Shown here: in pieces, positions 1 through 5,984 of the stretch
Layout: each line of letters starts with the position of its first letter
How positions within the stretch are numbered: the first letter of the stretch is position 1
Source: Chloroflexia bacterium
Lineage (GTDB): Bacteria; Chloroflexota; Chloroflexia; Thermomicrobiales; JALYUS01
Assembly (NCBI GenBank): GCA_025924435.1
Contig: JAICIL010000223.1
Span: forward strand, 1 to 7,414
DNA length: 7,414 nucleotides
Direction: 5' to 3'
Made by a program: the position numbers and the translations under genes
Notes under the pieces: model-generated
What the model was told of the DNA's origin: nothing
What the model saw: the letters and a program-made list of their open reading frames with translations, nothing else
The model's database searches: none

Positions 1-1
1 A

Positions 2-1432
2 TCCGGCACACTGGCGGTCGGCACCGGCGGGCAGATGCCGATCGCCGCGACCGCCGCCCCGGCGGCCACGACCGCGCCGGGCGGCGCGGCGGCGAATGCG
101 ACGCGGCCCGCCGGTTCGACCGCCGCTGGCGCGACCTCGCCCGCCGCCGGTACCCCGGTGACCAATCCGATCGCGCAGGTGCCGCTCAGCCCGCCGAATA
201 CGGCGGTCAAGGGCAATGTTCGCTACTGGCAGACGACCTACGATACGCCGTCGCTGCCGAGCGCCCAGTATCACGACCAGTGGGTGAGTTCGCTCAAGAC
301 GACGCTGCCGAATGTCGCCTTCAAGGAGGAGCAGCAGGGCTACAACGACATGCTGGACAAGTTGCGCGTCGCCCTGCGCGCCGGGCAGGCGCCGGATACC
401 GCCGTGCTGCCGATCCTCTGGGCGCCGGAGTTTTCCGCGCAGGGCGCGCTGGCGGAGATCAATCTCCAGGAACTCGGCTACTCGCCGGACAAGTTCTGGC
501 CGGGCGCGCTCAAGTCCGTCACCTGGAACGGCAAACTCTACGGCGTGCCGACGAACAACGAGACGCACGGCTTCATCTGGAACAAGGCGATCTTCGAGAA
601 GGCCGGGCTGGACCCCGAGAAGCCGCCCGTGACGTGGGAAGACGTCAAGAACTTCTCCAAGCAGATCAAGGACAAGACGGGCAAGCCGGGGTACGGCCTC
701 GTCGCCAAATTGAACGCGGGCGACATCCCCTTCCGCTTCATGCCGCTCTGCTGGGCGTACGGCGGCGCGGCGCTCGATGAGACGGCGGACAGCCCGAAGA
801 ATGACAAGTCCAACTTCGATAATGATGGGACAATTGCCGCCTTGCAGTGGGTCTACGACGTCTTCGTGCGCGACCAGTCCGCCCCGGCGTCCGCCTTCAC
901 GAACACCGGCGTCGAGAACCAGAACCTCCTACTCTCCGGCGACATCGCGATGATGTCCGGCCACCCGACGACCTACGCGCTGGCGAAGAAGCAGGCGCCG
1001 GACGTGGCGGCGAAACTCGGCTACACGCTGATGCCGATGGGGCCGGCGCGCCGCGCCGTCGTCTTCGGCGGCTCGAACATCGTCATCTTCAAGGGTGCGA
1101 AGGACCTCGACGCCGCGAAGGCGGTCGTCAAGGATCGCACCTCGCCGCAATGGTCGCTCTACCACCAATGGGAGACGTCCAATCCCGGCAACCGCGACGC
1201 CTTCGTCCTCCCCGATCAGCAGAAACGCCTCGCCGAGAACACCTTCCTCAATGTGACGACGGAGAACCTGCAATACGGCATCTCGTTCCCGGCGGTGCCG
1301 GAGGCGAACGACATCATGAACCTGATCGTCCCGCAGATGATGCAGGACGTGATGCTCAAGGTGAAGACGCCCGAACAGTCCGCGAAGGACTCCGCGAAGA
1401 AGGTCAACGACATGATCGCCAAGCGGAAGTAG
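2..1432 (+). CDS. ABC transporter substrate-binding lipoprotein, sugar type (family 1), 5'-partial
   Basis: Extracytoplasmic solute-binding protein that would capture a sugar or sugar-acid ligand and hand it to an ABC permease. The frame is open to the left edge, so the true start and any signal peptide with lipobox Cys lie outside the window; the ATG at 35 falls inside an Ala/Thr/Pro/Gly-rich stretch that looks like the linker after a lipid anchor and is probably not the start. Residue numbers count from that ATG. The folded part begins near residue 60. Family 1 hallmarks are the PDTAVLPI..EFSAQGALAEI segment (about 120-142), the hinge YGVPTNNETHGFIWNKAIFEKAGLDP (about 169-194) with TWEDV shortly after, and a late GGSNIVIFKGAKD segment (about 347-359). 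The C-terminus is a Lys-rich helix ending at 1432. No permease or ATPase is visible. The uxuA-like gene 91 bp downstream suggests a uronate, aldonate or oligosaccharide ligand, which is inference. The family is secure; the substrate is not. Confidence 0.9.
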   Translation, partial: SGTLAVGTGGQMPIAATAAPAATTAPGGAAANATRPAGSTAAGATSPAAGTPVTNPIAQVPLSPPNTAVKGNVRYWQTTYDTPSLPSAQYHDQWVSSLKTTLPNVAFKEEQQGYNDMLDKLRVALRAGQAPDTAVLPILWAPEFSAQGALAEINLQELGYSPDKFWPGALKSVTWNGKLYGVPTNNETHGFIWNKAIFEKAGLDPEKPPVTWEDVKNFSKQIKDKTGKPGYGLVAKLNAGDIPFRFMPLCWAYGGAALDETADSPKNDKSNFDNDGTIAALQWVYDVFVRDQSAPASAFTNTGVENQNLLLSGDIAMMSGHPTTYALAKKQAPDVAAKLGYTLMPMGPARRAVVFGGSNIVIFKGAKDLDAAKAVVKDRTSPQWSLYHQWETSNPGNRDAFVLPDQQKRLAENTFLNVTTENLQYGISFPAVPEANDIMNLIVPQMMQDVMLKVKTPEQSAKDSAKKVNDMIAKRK

Positions 1433-1448
1433 ACGGAGAAACGAGGAA

Positions 1449-1522
1449 CGAGTCGCGAGTAACGAGTAGCCGGAGATAGCGCCCCCTCGATACTCGTTAC
1501 TCGCGACTCGCTATTGAGGGGG
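1449..1522. repeat. Long inverted repeat in the SBP/uxuA-like gap, with an alternative hairpin over the ribosome binding site
   Basis: A perfect 20-bp inverted repeat is seen directly: 1449-1468 (CGAGTCGCGAGTAACGAGTA) is the exact reverse complement of 1491-1510, with a 22-nt loop. A second possible stem pairs 1482-1492 with 1512-1522 (CCCCCTCGATA with TATTGAGGGGG, one G-U pair). Its right arm is the purine-rich GAGGGGG just before the next start codon. The stems share bases 1491-1492 and cross each other, and the link between the long stem and the second right arm is too short for a pseudoknot, so they should be mutually exclusive. The long stem could act as a transcript-end or mRNA-stabilising structure after the binding-protein gene. 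The sequence shows the pairing potential only. Confidence 0.85.
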
Positions 1523-1523
1523 A

Positions 1524-2573
1524 ATGATGGCGGAAGAGAAAATGCGGATCGGGCTGTGCGATTCGGGCGAATTGAGCGACGAGAACCTGACCTTCGCGCG
1601 CCAACTCGGCCTCACCAGCGTCCGTTCGGGGACGCCGTGGGAGTGGCTGCCGGGCGAGCGGCAGTGGGAGTACGAGGATCTGCTGCGACTGCGGCAGCGG
1701 GTCGAGTCGTTCGGCCTGAAATACGAGGCGATCGAGAACGTCCCGCAGCACTTCTTCGATAAGGTGATGCTCGGCCTGCCGGGGCGGGACGAGCAACTTG
1801 AGCACTACTGCGCCACGATCCGCAACATGGGCCGCGCCGGTATCCCGATCCTCGGCTACCATTTCATGCCGAATGCCGTCTGGCGCACCTCGCGGACGAC
1901 GCCGGGGCGGGGCGGGGCGCACGTCACTTCCTTCGACATGGCGCTCGTCGGGCGGACCGCCGCGCGGGAGCAGCGCGCCTTCGTGCAGAATGCCAGCCCG
2001 GCGATAGATGAGATGTGGGCGGCGGTGGACGAACTGACCGTCTCGGCGGAGCAGATGTGGGAGAACTATGCGTACTTCCTCAAGGCCGTCCTGCCCGTCG
2101 CCGAGGCGGCGGGCGTGAGGCTTGCCCTTCACCCCGACGACCCGCCCGTCCCAACACTGGCCGGGATCGCGCGCATCTTCATCTCCGTCGAGAATTTCAA
2201 GCGGGCGTACGAACTGAGTAATGGCAGCCCGTCCTGGGCGCTCGACCTCTGCCTCGGCTGCTGCTCCGAGATGCCCGGCGGCGCCGCCAACGTCCGCGCC
2301 ATGATCGAATATTTCGGCCCCAAAGGACGCATCGCCTACGTCCACTTCCGTGATGTGCAGGGCAGCGTGCCGACGTTCGCGGAGTGCTTCATCGGGGAGG
2401 GGAACTACGACGCGGCGGCGACGCTGCGGCTGCTGAAGGAGAGCGGCTTCCGGGGGTTCCTGCTGGACGACCACGTGCCGCACATGGTGGGCGACACGCC
2501 GTGGGGGCACCGGGGGCGGGCGCACGCGATCGGCTACATGCAAGGGCTGCTGGCGGCGCTGGGCGACGCGTGA
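1524..2573 (+). CDS. uxuA: Mannonate dehydratase (UxuA) family TIM-barrel protein
   Basis: UxuA dehydrates D-mannonate to 2-keto-3-deoxy-D-gluconate in cytoplasmic hexuronate breakdown, using a divalent metal held by two His, a Cys and an Asp. The 349-residue protein shows that pattern: HPDDPP (203-208), Cys243 in LDLCLGCC, His274 in YVHFRDV, and Asp316 in LLDDHVPH, where E. coli has a PDH motif. GYHFMPNAVWRT (111-122) and the ending HAIGYMQGLL match the family's usual blocks. It is shorter than E. coli UxuA (about 394 residues) and close to shorter bacterial forms. Two adjacent ATGs occur at 1524 and 1527; GAGGGGG (1516-1522) is better spaced for 1527, and LCDSG near the N-terminus fits the first strand. 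The substrate-binding-protein gene upstream suggests a carbohydrate-acid pathway. No other uronate genes are visible, so a related aldonate, or a divergent member without this activity, is possible. Confidence 0.82.
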   Translation: MMAEEKMRIGLCDSGELSDENLTFARQLGLTSVRSGTPWEWLPGERQWEYEDLLRLRQRVESFGLKYEAIENVPQHFFDKVMLGLPGRDEQLEHYCATIRNMGRAGIPILGYHFMPNAVWRTSRTTPGRGGAHVTSFDMALVGRTAAREQRAFVQNASPAIDEMWAAVDELTVSAEQMWENYAYFLKAVLPVAEAAGVRLALHPDDPPVPTLAGIARIFISVENFKRAYELSNGSPSWALDLCLGCCSEMPGGAANVRAMIEYFGPKGRIAYVHFRDVQGSVPTFAECFIGEGNYDAAATLRLLKESGFRGFLLDDHVPHMVGDTPWGHRGRAHAIGYMQGLLAALGDA

Positions 2574-2614
2574 CGAGACGGGCGATCCCGTTCGCTACTC
2601 GCAACTCGCGACTA
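2571..2614. repeat. Degenerate copy of the CGAGTAACGAGT-type gene-end repeat
   Basis: Starting at the stop codon of the uxuA-like gene, the sequence contains a 5-bp hairpin (ACGGG 2578-2582 with CCCGT 2587-2591). It is followed by CTACTCGCAACTCGCGACTA (2595-2614), built from the same ACTCGC/ACTCGT units as the right arm at 1491-1510. The left half (TGACGAGACGGG) is a poor match to the reverse complement, so this copy looks decayed. It may still act as a transcript-end structure. There is no T-run, so it is not a standard rho-independent terminator. Confidence 0.6.
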
Positions 2615-2629
2615 CCGTGCGCCGACGCG

Positions 2630-2689
2630 CTACGCGGCGAACCGCTCGATCATCCCCTTGAAGGCGGGGCTGTCCATGTGGTCGTGCGC
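2630..2689 (-). pseudogene. Possible 3' remnant of a small monooxygenase (YgiN/ABM-like) gene
   Basis: On the minus strand the bases read as the peptide AHDHMDSPAFKGMIERFAA followed by TAG (the complement of 2630-2632). The H-x-x-SPxF-x-x-x-I-x-R-F-A pattern is reminiscent of the C-terminal end of small antibiotic-biosynthesis-monooxygenase (YgiN-type) proteins. Going upstream, the same frame soon loses any family resemblance and meets a stop near 2741-2743, and no start or ribosome binding site supports an intact gene. I read it as the tail of a deleted or decayed gene. The homology is from memory of the motif style, and chance coding-like sequence is a real alternative. Confidence 0.3.
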
Positions 2690-2866
2690 CGTATTGCTGG
2701 CCTGTCGGCATATCCGGTGCCAGGGAGTGGGCGAGGAATATCAGTTTCACGATGCAACCCGCTACGATGGGAAAGAGCCCGGATTTCGGTACGGTTCTTG
2801 CAAAATTACGCGCGTCAAACGTGTGGTAACGAACGCACAGGCAGGGGAAAGGAAACGGCAGGCCGG

Positions 2867-3271
2867 ATGGCGGTGAAGATCGAGGGCGTCTCGGAACTCA
2901 CCTTACAGGTCGCGGACCTCGACGCATCGGAGCGGTGGTACACGGAAGTTCTCGGCCTCCCGGTCGTCGGGCGGCAGCCGGAGCAGGGGTTCGTCTGGCT
3001 GAAGGCGGGCGAGTGGACCCGGCTCGGCCTCTGGCTTCCCGGCGAGCGGCAGTTCGGCGACCAACCCGGCGCGCACGTCCATTTCGCCCTGCGCGTCCAT
3101 CGCGACGACCTGCCGGCACTCGCGGACGACCTGCGCGACAAAGGATTGCACGTCGAAGGCCCCGTCCAGCACGACGGCAAGGCGAGCAGCATCTACATCA
3201 AAGACCCGGACGGCCACTTGATCGAGTTCTTCGACTACGAGCCCCAGAAGGATCAGCCAGGAGAGCAATGA
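2867..3271 (+). CDS. VOC family protein (glyoxalase/bleomycin resistance/dioxygenase fold)
   Basis: A 134-residue single-domain vicinal-oxygen-chelate protein, a fold of paired beta-alpha-beta-beta-beta modules that usually binds one metal and acts on small cytoplasmic substrates. Module 1 is LTLQVADLDASERWYTEVLG (11-30); module 2 starts with HVHFALRVHRDDL (70-82) and ends with the signature YIKDPDGHLIEFFDY (110-124). Likely metal positions are His72 and Glu120. The first ligand site, often His in the family, is Glu10 here, which some members use and others lack. The ATG at 2867 was chosen because the domain starts immediately after it; purine-rich AGGGGAAAGGA (2843-2853) and GGCAGG (2857-2862) precede it, neither ideally spaced. 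The frame is open much further upstream, but that part has no domain and overlaps the preceding gene. Glyoxalase I, fosfomycin-type transferase and ring-cleavage dioxygenase cannot be told apart here. The last codons lie inside an inverted repeat shared with dnaX. Confidence 0.85.
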   Translation: MAVKIEGVSELTLQVADLDASERWYTEVLGLPVVGRQPEQGFVWLKAGEWTRLGLWLPGERQFGDQPGAHVHFALRVHRDDLPALADDLRDKGLHVEGPVQHDGKASSIYIKDPDGHLIEFFDYEPQKDQPGEQ

Positions 3272-3309
3272 GCAATGAGGGGGTGATGCATCTACTCGTT
3301 ACTCATTGC
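3265..3309. terminator. Inverted repeat spanning the stops of convergent VOC and dnaX genes, probable bidirectional terminator
   Basis: GCAATGAGCAATGAG (3265-3279) pairs with CTCGTTACTCATTGC (3295-3309): 13 Watson-Crick pairs, one G-U and one mismatch of 15, with a 15-nt loop. The stop codon of the VOC gene (3269-3271) lies in the left arm and that of dnaX (complement of 3303-3305) in the right arm, so the repeat itself encodes the end of both proteins. Position between convergent genes fits a bidirectional transcript end. There is no clear T-run, so any termination would not be the canonical intrinsic type. Confidence 0.6.
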
Positions 3310-5189
3310 ATCGGAAGAGGCGGCTCGTCATCATCCTGGACTTGCGCGTCGAAGAGGTTGGCGAGGCGCTGGACATTCGCGGCTGCCGCATCGGGCGCGA
3401 CGGATACGATGGCCGGTTCGGGCGGCGCGGCGCTCGCGCCGTTGGACGGCGGGGGCGGTTCGGCCACGACGGGCGGGGAGAGCGGCGCGATGGTCGCCGT
3501 CGGCGGCGGCGTGGACGACGCGACGGGACGCAGCGGCCGACCATTCCGCGCGGATGCCGCCGGGCGGTCGCCGATCAACTCGCACATGACGCGCACCGGC
3601 TGGCCGACGAGCGGGCCGATCACTTTTTCCAGCAACAGGCGCGTCTCATCCTGGCTGATCTCCTTGTGATGAAACGGGCCAGTCGTTCTGAGAACGATGG
3701 TGGTCCCTCGTATTTCATAAGGATCCACGTCGTGGAGCACACTGAATGTCTTGGTGCTCCCCTCCATCTTCACGGCTCGCTTGATTCGATCCCACAACTC
3801 ATGAATCCGCTCGATTGTCAGGTCACCATTCAAAATGGCGGGCGACTCGCTCGATGATGCGGCAGCGGCCGGAGGAGGCGTGGGCGCGGCAGCACGCTCA
3901 GGTCGAAGGCGGTCGGGGCGGAGTGCGACGGGTGGCATCTCCGCATCAGGCGATGGCGGCTGGGCCGGGCGCTCGGCGGGCGGGCGCGCTGGACGCGCGG
4001 CGCCGATCGGCGTCGGCGCGGCGGGGGCCATCGTGGCGGCGGCCGGGATGCTCTGCACCGGCTGCGCGGGTTGGACGGATTGCCCCGTCCGCATCAGCAC
4101 GGCGTCCACGACGGCCAGTTCAAGTGGCAAGTGACCATACGCGGTGTGCTTCAAGCGGAACTCTACCTGACTGAAGAGTTTGGTGATGTACGCGACCTCG
4201 GCGGGCGCGAATTTCCCAACGCGCTCCTGGATCGCGGCGTCCGCGACCTCGCTGGCGCGCGGCACGGCGTAGGCGGCGTAGAGGAGCGCGCGGCAGGCGG
4301 CGACGATCTGCCCCGTCAGCACGCCCGGCTCGACGCCCGCCTCGGTCGCGGCGTTGATCGCGGCGATCCCCGCCCCGGCGTCGTTCGCGGCGAGCGCGTC
4401 AATAATCGCCAGCACCCGCTCGTTCGACCCCGCGCCGAGCACCTCGCGCACCGTCTCCAGCGTGATGCCGTCGCCGGACGAGCCGTAGGAGGCGAGCGTA
4501 TCCAGGAGGCTGAGGGCGTCGCGCATCGAGCCGGTCGCCTGCCGCGCGATGGCGGCGAGCGCGTCGTCGCTGGCGGTCAGCCCTTCGCGCGCGCAGATGC
4601 GCCGCATCAGCCCGGTCATCGCGTCGAGCGGGATGCGGTGGAAGTCGAACCGCTGGCAGCGGGAGGCGACCGTATCGAGCAGTTTCTCCGGCTCCGTCGT
4701 GCAGAGGACGAACTTCGCGTGCGGCGGCGGTTCTTCGAGCGTCTTCAAAAAGGCATTCCAGGCGGGCGGCGTCAGTTGGTGGCACTCGTCAATGATGTAG
4801 AAGCGGTAGCGCAGTTGGGACGGATTGAACTGCACCGTCTCGCGCAGTTGGCGGATCTCGTCAATGCCCCGATTGGAGGCGGCGTCAATCTCGATCAGGT
4901 CCATCGTCCGCCCCTCGACGATGGCGCGGCACGCCTCGCATTGGTTGCAGGGGCGGTTGTCCGGGTCGGGGTTGAGGCAGTTGGCGGCCTTGGCGAGCAG
5001 GCGGGCGGTGCTCGTCTTGCCGGTGCCGCGCGGCCCGCAGAAGAGGTAGGCGTGCGCGAGCCGCCCTTGCCTGATCGCGCTCTTGAGGGTGCGCGTGATG
5101 TGCTCCTGCCCGACCAGTTCGTCCGCGTCGAACGTGGTGGGGCGGTAGACGCGGTAGAGCGTCTGCGTCGCGGGGGTATCGGCGTCCAT
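3303..5189 (-). CDS. dnaX: DNA polymerase III subunit gamma/tau (clamp loader ATPase)
   Basis: Clamp-loader AAA+ subunit that opens the beta sliding clamp and, in its long tau form, links the loader to polymerase. The 628-residue protein begins with RPTTFDADELVGQEH (16-30). It then shows Walker A GPRGTGKTS (52-60), a four-Cys zinc module (71, 81, 84, 87), Walker B YIIDE (131-135), sensor 1 LCTTEP (162-167), the SRC arginine finger (176-178) and sensor 2 GSMRDALSLLD (220-230). A collar domain follows to about 365, then a Pro/Ala linker (about 370-450), a compact tau-type domain (about 451-540), a second Pro/Ala linker and an acidic tail LANLFDAQVQDDDE. The start is supported by GAGAGG four bases upstream of the ATG and by the usual distance to the first motif. 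No strong slippery site for a shortened gamma form was seen; the best A-run is GGAAAAAG. The DNA coding for the tau-type domain has a markedly lower G+C content than the rest of the gene. It is convergent with the VOC gene and divergent from the 82-residue gene. Confidence 0.96.
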   Translation of the reverse strand: MDADTPATQTLYRVYRPTTFDADELVGQEHITRTLKSAIRQGRLAHAYLFCGPRGTGKTSTARLLAKAANCLNPDPDNRPCNQCEACRAIVEGRTMDLIEIDAASNRGIDEIRQLRETVQFNPSQLRYRFYIIDECHQLTPPAWNAFLKTLEEPPPHAKFVLCTTEPEKLLDTVASRCQRFDFHRIPLDAMTGLMRRICAREGLTASDDALAAIARQATGSMRDALSLLDTLASYGSSGDGITLETVREVLGAGSNERVLAIIDALAANDAGAGIAAINAATEAGVEPGVLTGQIVAACRALLYAAYAVPRASEVADAAIQERVGKFAPAEVAYITKLFSQVEFRLKHTAYGHLPLELAVVDAVLMRTGQSVQPAQPVQSIPAAATMAPAAPTPIGAARPARPPAERPAQPPSPDAEMPPVALRPDRLRPERAAAPTPPPAAAASSSESPAILNGDLTIERIHELWDRIKRAVKMEGSTKTFSVLHDVDPYEIRGTTIVLRTTGPFHHKEISQDETRLLLEKVIGPLVGQPVRVMCELIGDRPAASARNGRPLRPVASSTPPPTATIAPLSPPVVAEPPPPSNGASAAPPEPAIVSVAPDAAAANVQRLANLFDAQVQDDDEPPLPMQ

Positions 5190-5266
5190 GCTGCCTCTCG
5201 GTCATGCGGGGTGTGGCCCGGAATGGTGGCGCCAGCGTGCCCCGCGCGGGTGTTCGTTCGGGTTCC

Positions 5267-5295
5267 AGTATCGCCGAATGGGCGCGGGGATTCAA
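5267..5295 (-). promoter_or_regulatory. Predicted sigma70-type promoter for dnaX
   Basis: Read on the minus strand, TTGAAT (complement of 5290-5295) and GATACT (complement of 5267-5272) are separated by exactly 17 bases, four of six matches each to the -35 and -10 consensus. It lies about 80 bases upstream of the dnaX start. The -35 box sits in the loop of a small palindrome (CGCGGG 5283-5288 with CCCGCG 5296-5301), which might be incidental in GC-rich DNA. Confidence 0.5.
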
Positions 5296-5401
5296 CCCGC
5301 GGCGCTCCGGTTCACGACGGAAATTTTTCGGAAGGGGACGAACCCGCCGCCACGTACGGAGGCCACGCGAACACTGGCATTCCCCTTGCAACCTCCTCCA
5401 G

Positions 5402-5416
5402 TGAGGACGGTCCTCA
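5402..5416. promoter_or_regulatory. Compact palindrome, candidate operator upstream of the 82-residue gene
   Basis: TGAGGAC-G-GTCCTCA is a perfect 7-bp inverted repeat around a single central base, ending 70 bases before the start of the downstream gene. This is the size and symmetry bound by dimeric transcription factors, and it sits in the divergent spacer between dnaX and the small gene. A TTGCAA (5386-5391) lies just upstream, but no good -10 box follows at 17 bases, so the promoter it would control is not defined. No known regulator motif is recognised. Confidence 0.4.
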
Positions 5417-5486
5417 TCCATCGCCCGGATCGTACCTGACCGCCATCCGAGCGAGCCATCACTTCGCGCAAACAAAGGAGTATGCC

Positions 5487-5735
5487 ATGCACGCGAACCA
5501 TCAGGCCCAAGCGCCCGTTCACCGGGTTGACGACGCGAAAAAAGCCGGTATGGAGGCTGCGAAGGAGTCGGGGGATGCGCTCGACCGGCCGATGCCGGCT
5601 GCGGGCGAAACCAACGACGTTGTCAATATCAGCGGTGGCATGCGCACGGGCCAGCCGATGACCGCCGGGAACATGACCGTGCCCGTGGCGGAACCCTCGC
5701 TGGACGACGAGAGCATGCGGACGCGCACCCCCTAA
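5487..5735 (+). CDS. 82-residue hypothetical protein, probably disordered
   Basis: I do not recognise this protein. The start is well supported: AAAGGAG (5474-5480) lies six bases before the ATG, and a terminator hairpin follows the TAA. The product has no Phe, Tyr, Trp or Cys, only two Leu, seven Met, and many Ala, Asp, Glu and Pro, which points to an intrinsically disordered soluble protein. The N-terminal third carries three His (2, 5, 12) and a charged helix-prone stretch VDDAKKAGMEAAKESGDALD (14-33). The middle has ETNDVVNISGGMRTGQPM (41-58) and the tail an acidic patch SLDDES (71-76). There is no signal peptide or membrane segment. It is a single-gene unit, divergent from dnaX and separated from the next gene by a terminator and a palindromic repeat. 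A stress or sporulation-type small protein is one guess. The open frame extends far upstream antisense to dnaX, which is a GC-rich artefact. Confidence 0.7.
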   Translation: MHANHQAQAPVHRVDDAKKAGMEAAKESGDALDRPMPAAGETNDVVNISGGMRTGQPMTAGNMTVPVAEPSLDDESMRTRTP

Positions 5736-5760
5736 TCGCCGCATACCCCCAATAAGCCGC

Positions 5761-5791
5761 AAGCCGGGCGCAATGGCTGCACCCGGCTTTT
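5761..5791 (+). terminator. Rho-independent terminator after the 82-residue gene
   Basis: AAGCCGGG (5761-5768) pairs with CCCGGCTT (5782-5789). Inside it, GCA (5770-5772) pairs with TGC (5778-5780) across a single mismatch, leaving a five-base loop, and the stem runs into TTTT (5788-5791). It begins 25 bases after the stop codon, the expected place for an intrinsic terminator of this transcript. Confidence 0.8.
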
Positions 5792-5802
5792 GGTTGCGGA
5801 TT

Positions 5803-5853
5803 GAACCTAACCCCCGGCCCCTTCCTCGCGGGAAGGGGCCGGGGGTTAGGTTC
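5803..5853. repeat. Perfect 23-bp-stem palindromic interspersed repeat
   Basis: Bases 5803-5825 are the exact reverse complement of 5831-5853 (GAACCTAACCCCCGGCC... against ...GGCCGGGGGTTAGGTTC), with a five-base loop TCGCG. The core resembles the CCTAACCCCCGGCCCCTTCC palindromes scattered through intergenic regions of several GC-rich phyla, which I recall as yielding spurious LTPGPFPRGRG-like peptides in annotation. It lies between a terminator and a promoter and has no coding role here. It is probably a dispersed, nonautonomous element; no transposase is present. Confidence 0.85.
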
Positions 5854-5864
5854 TCGCGGCGGGC

Positions 5865-5893
5865 TTGCCCCGCGCGCATTGGGCGTCTACGAT
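5865..5893 (+). promoter_or_regulatory. Predicted sigma70-type promoter for the aminotransferase
   Basis: TTGCCC (5865-5870) and TACGAT (5888-5893) are separated by 17 bases, four of six matches to each consensus hexamer. It lies about 90 bases before the aminotransferase start and begins 12 bases after the palindromic repeat, implying a separate transcript with a leader of about 85 bases. The prediction rests on motif spacing only. Confidence 0.4.
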
Positions 5894-5984
5894 ACGAGCA
5901 TCGCCCGTTGAACCGGGGTCGCACGGCGTCAGATCGTCGCCGCGCCACCGCGTCGCAGTTCGTAGCCCGAAGGAGGCACCGCGC

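Noticed and set aside
1497..2543. 348-residue minus-strand open frame opposite the uxuA-like gene
   Set aside because: Arg/Pro/His-rich shadow translation with no domain, opposite a recognisable metal-binding TIM barrel.
2745..2830. Promoter for the VOC gene (TTGCAA at 2798-2803 and nearby boxes)
   Set aside because: No -10 box at acceptable spacing; candidates need 12 or 21 bases between hexamers.
3303..5189. Programmed frameshift in dnaX making a gamma form
   Set aside because: The only runs are five A (complement of about 3624-3628, in the tau-type domain) and five T inside the conserved NAFLKTLEEPP region; neither forms an A-AAA-AAG-type slippery heptamer, and no convincing stop and hairpin follow.
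4071..5486. Very long plus-strand open frame antisense to dnaX that runs into the 82-residue gene
   Set aside because: It mirrors a well-conserved dnaX, its translation is Arg/Gly/Ala-rich without any domain, and only the last 82 codons after the strong ribosome binding site are plausible.
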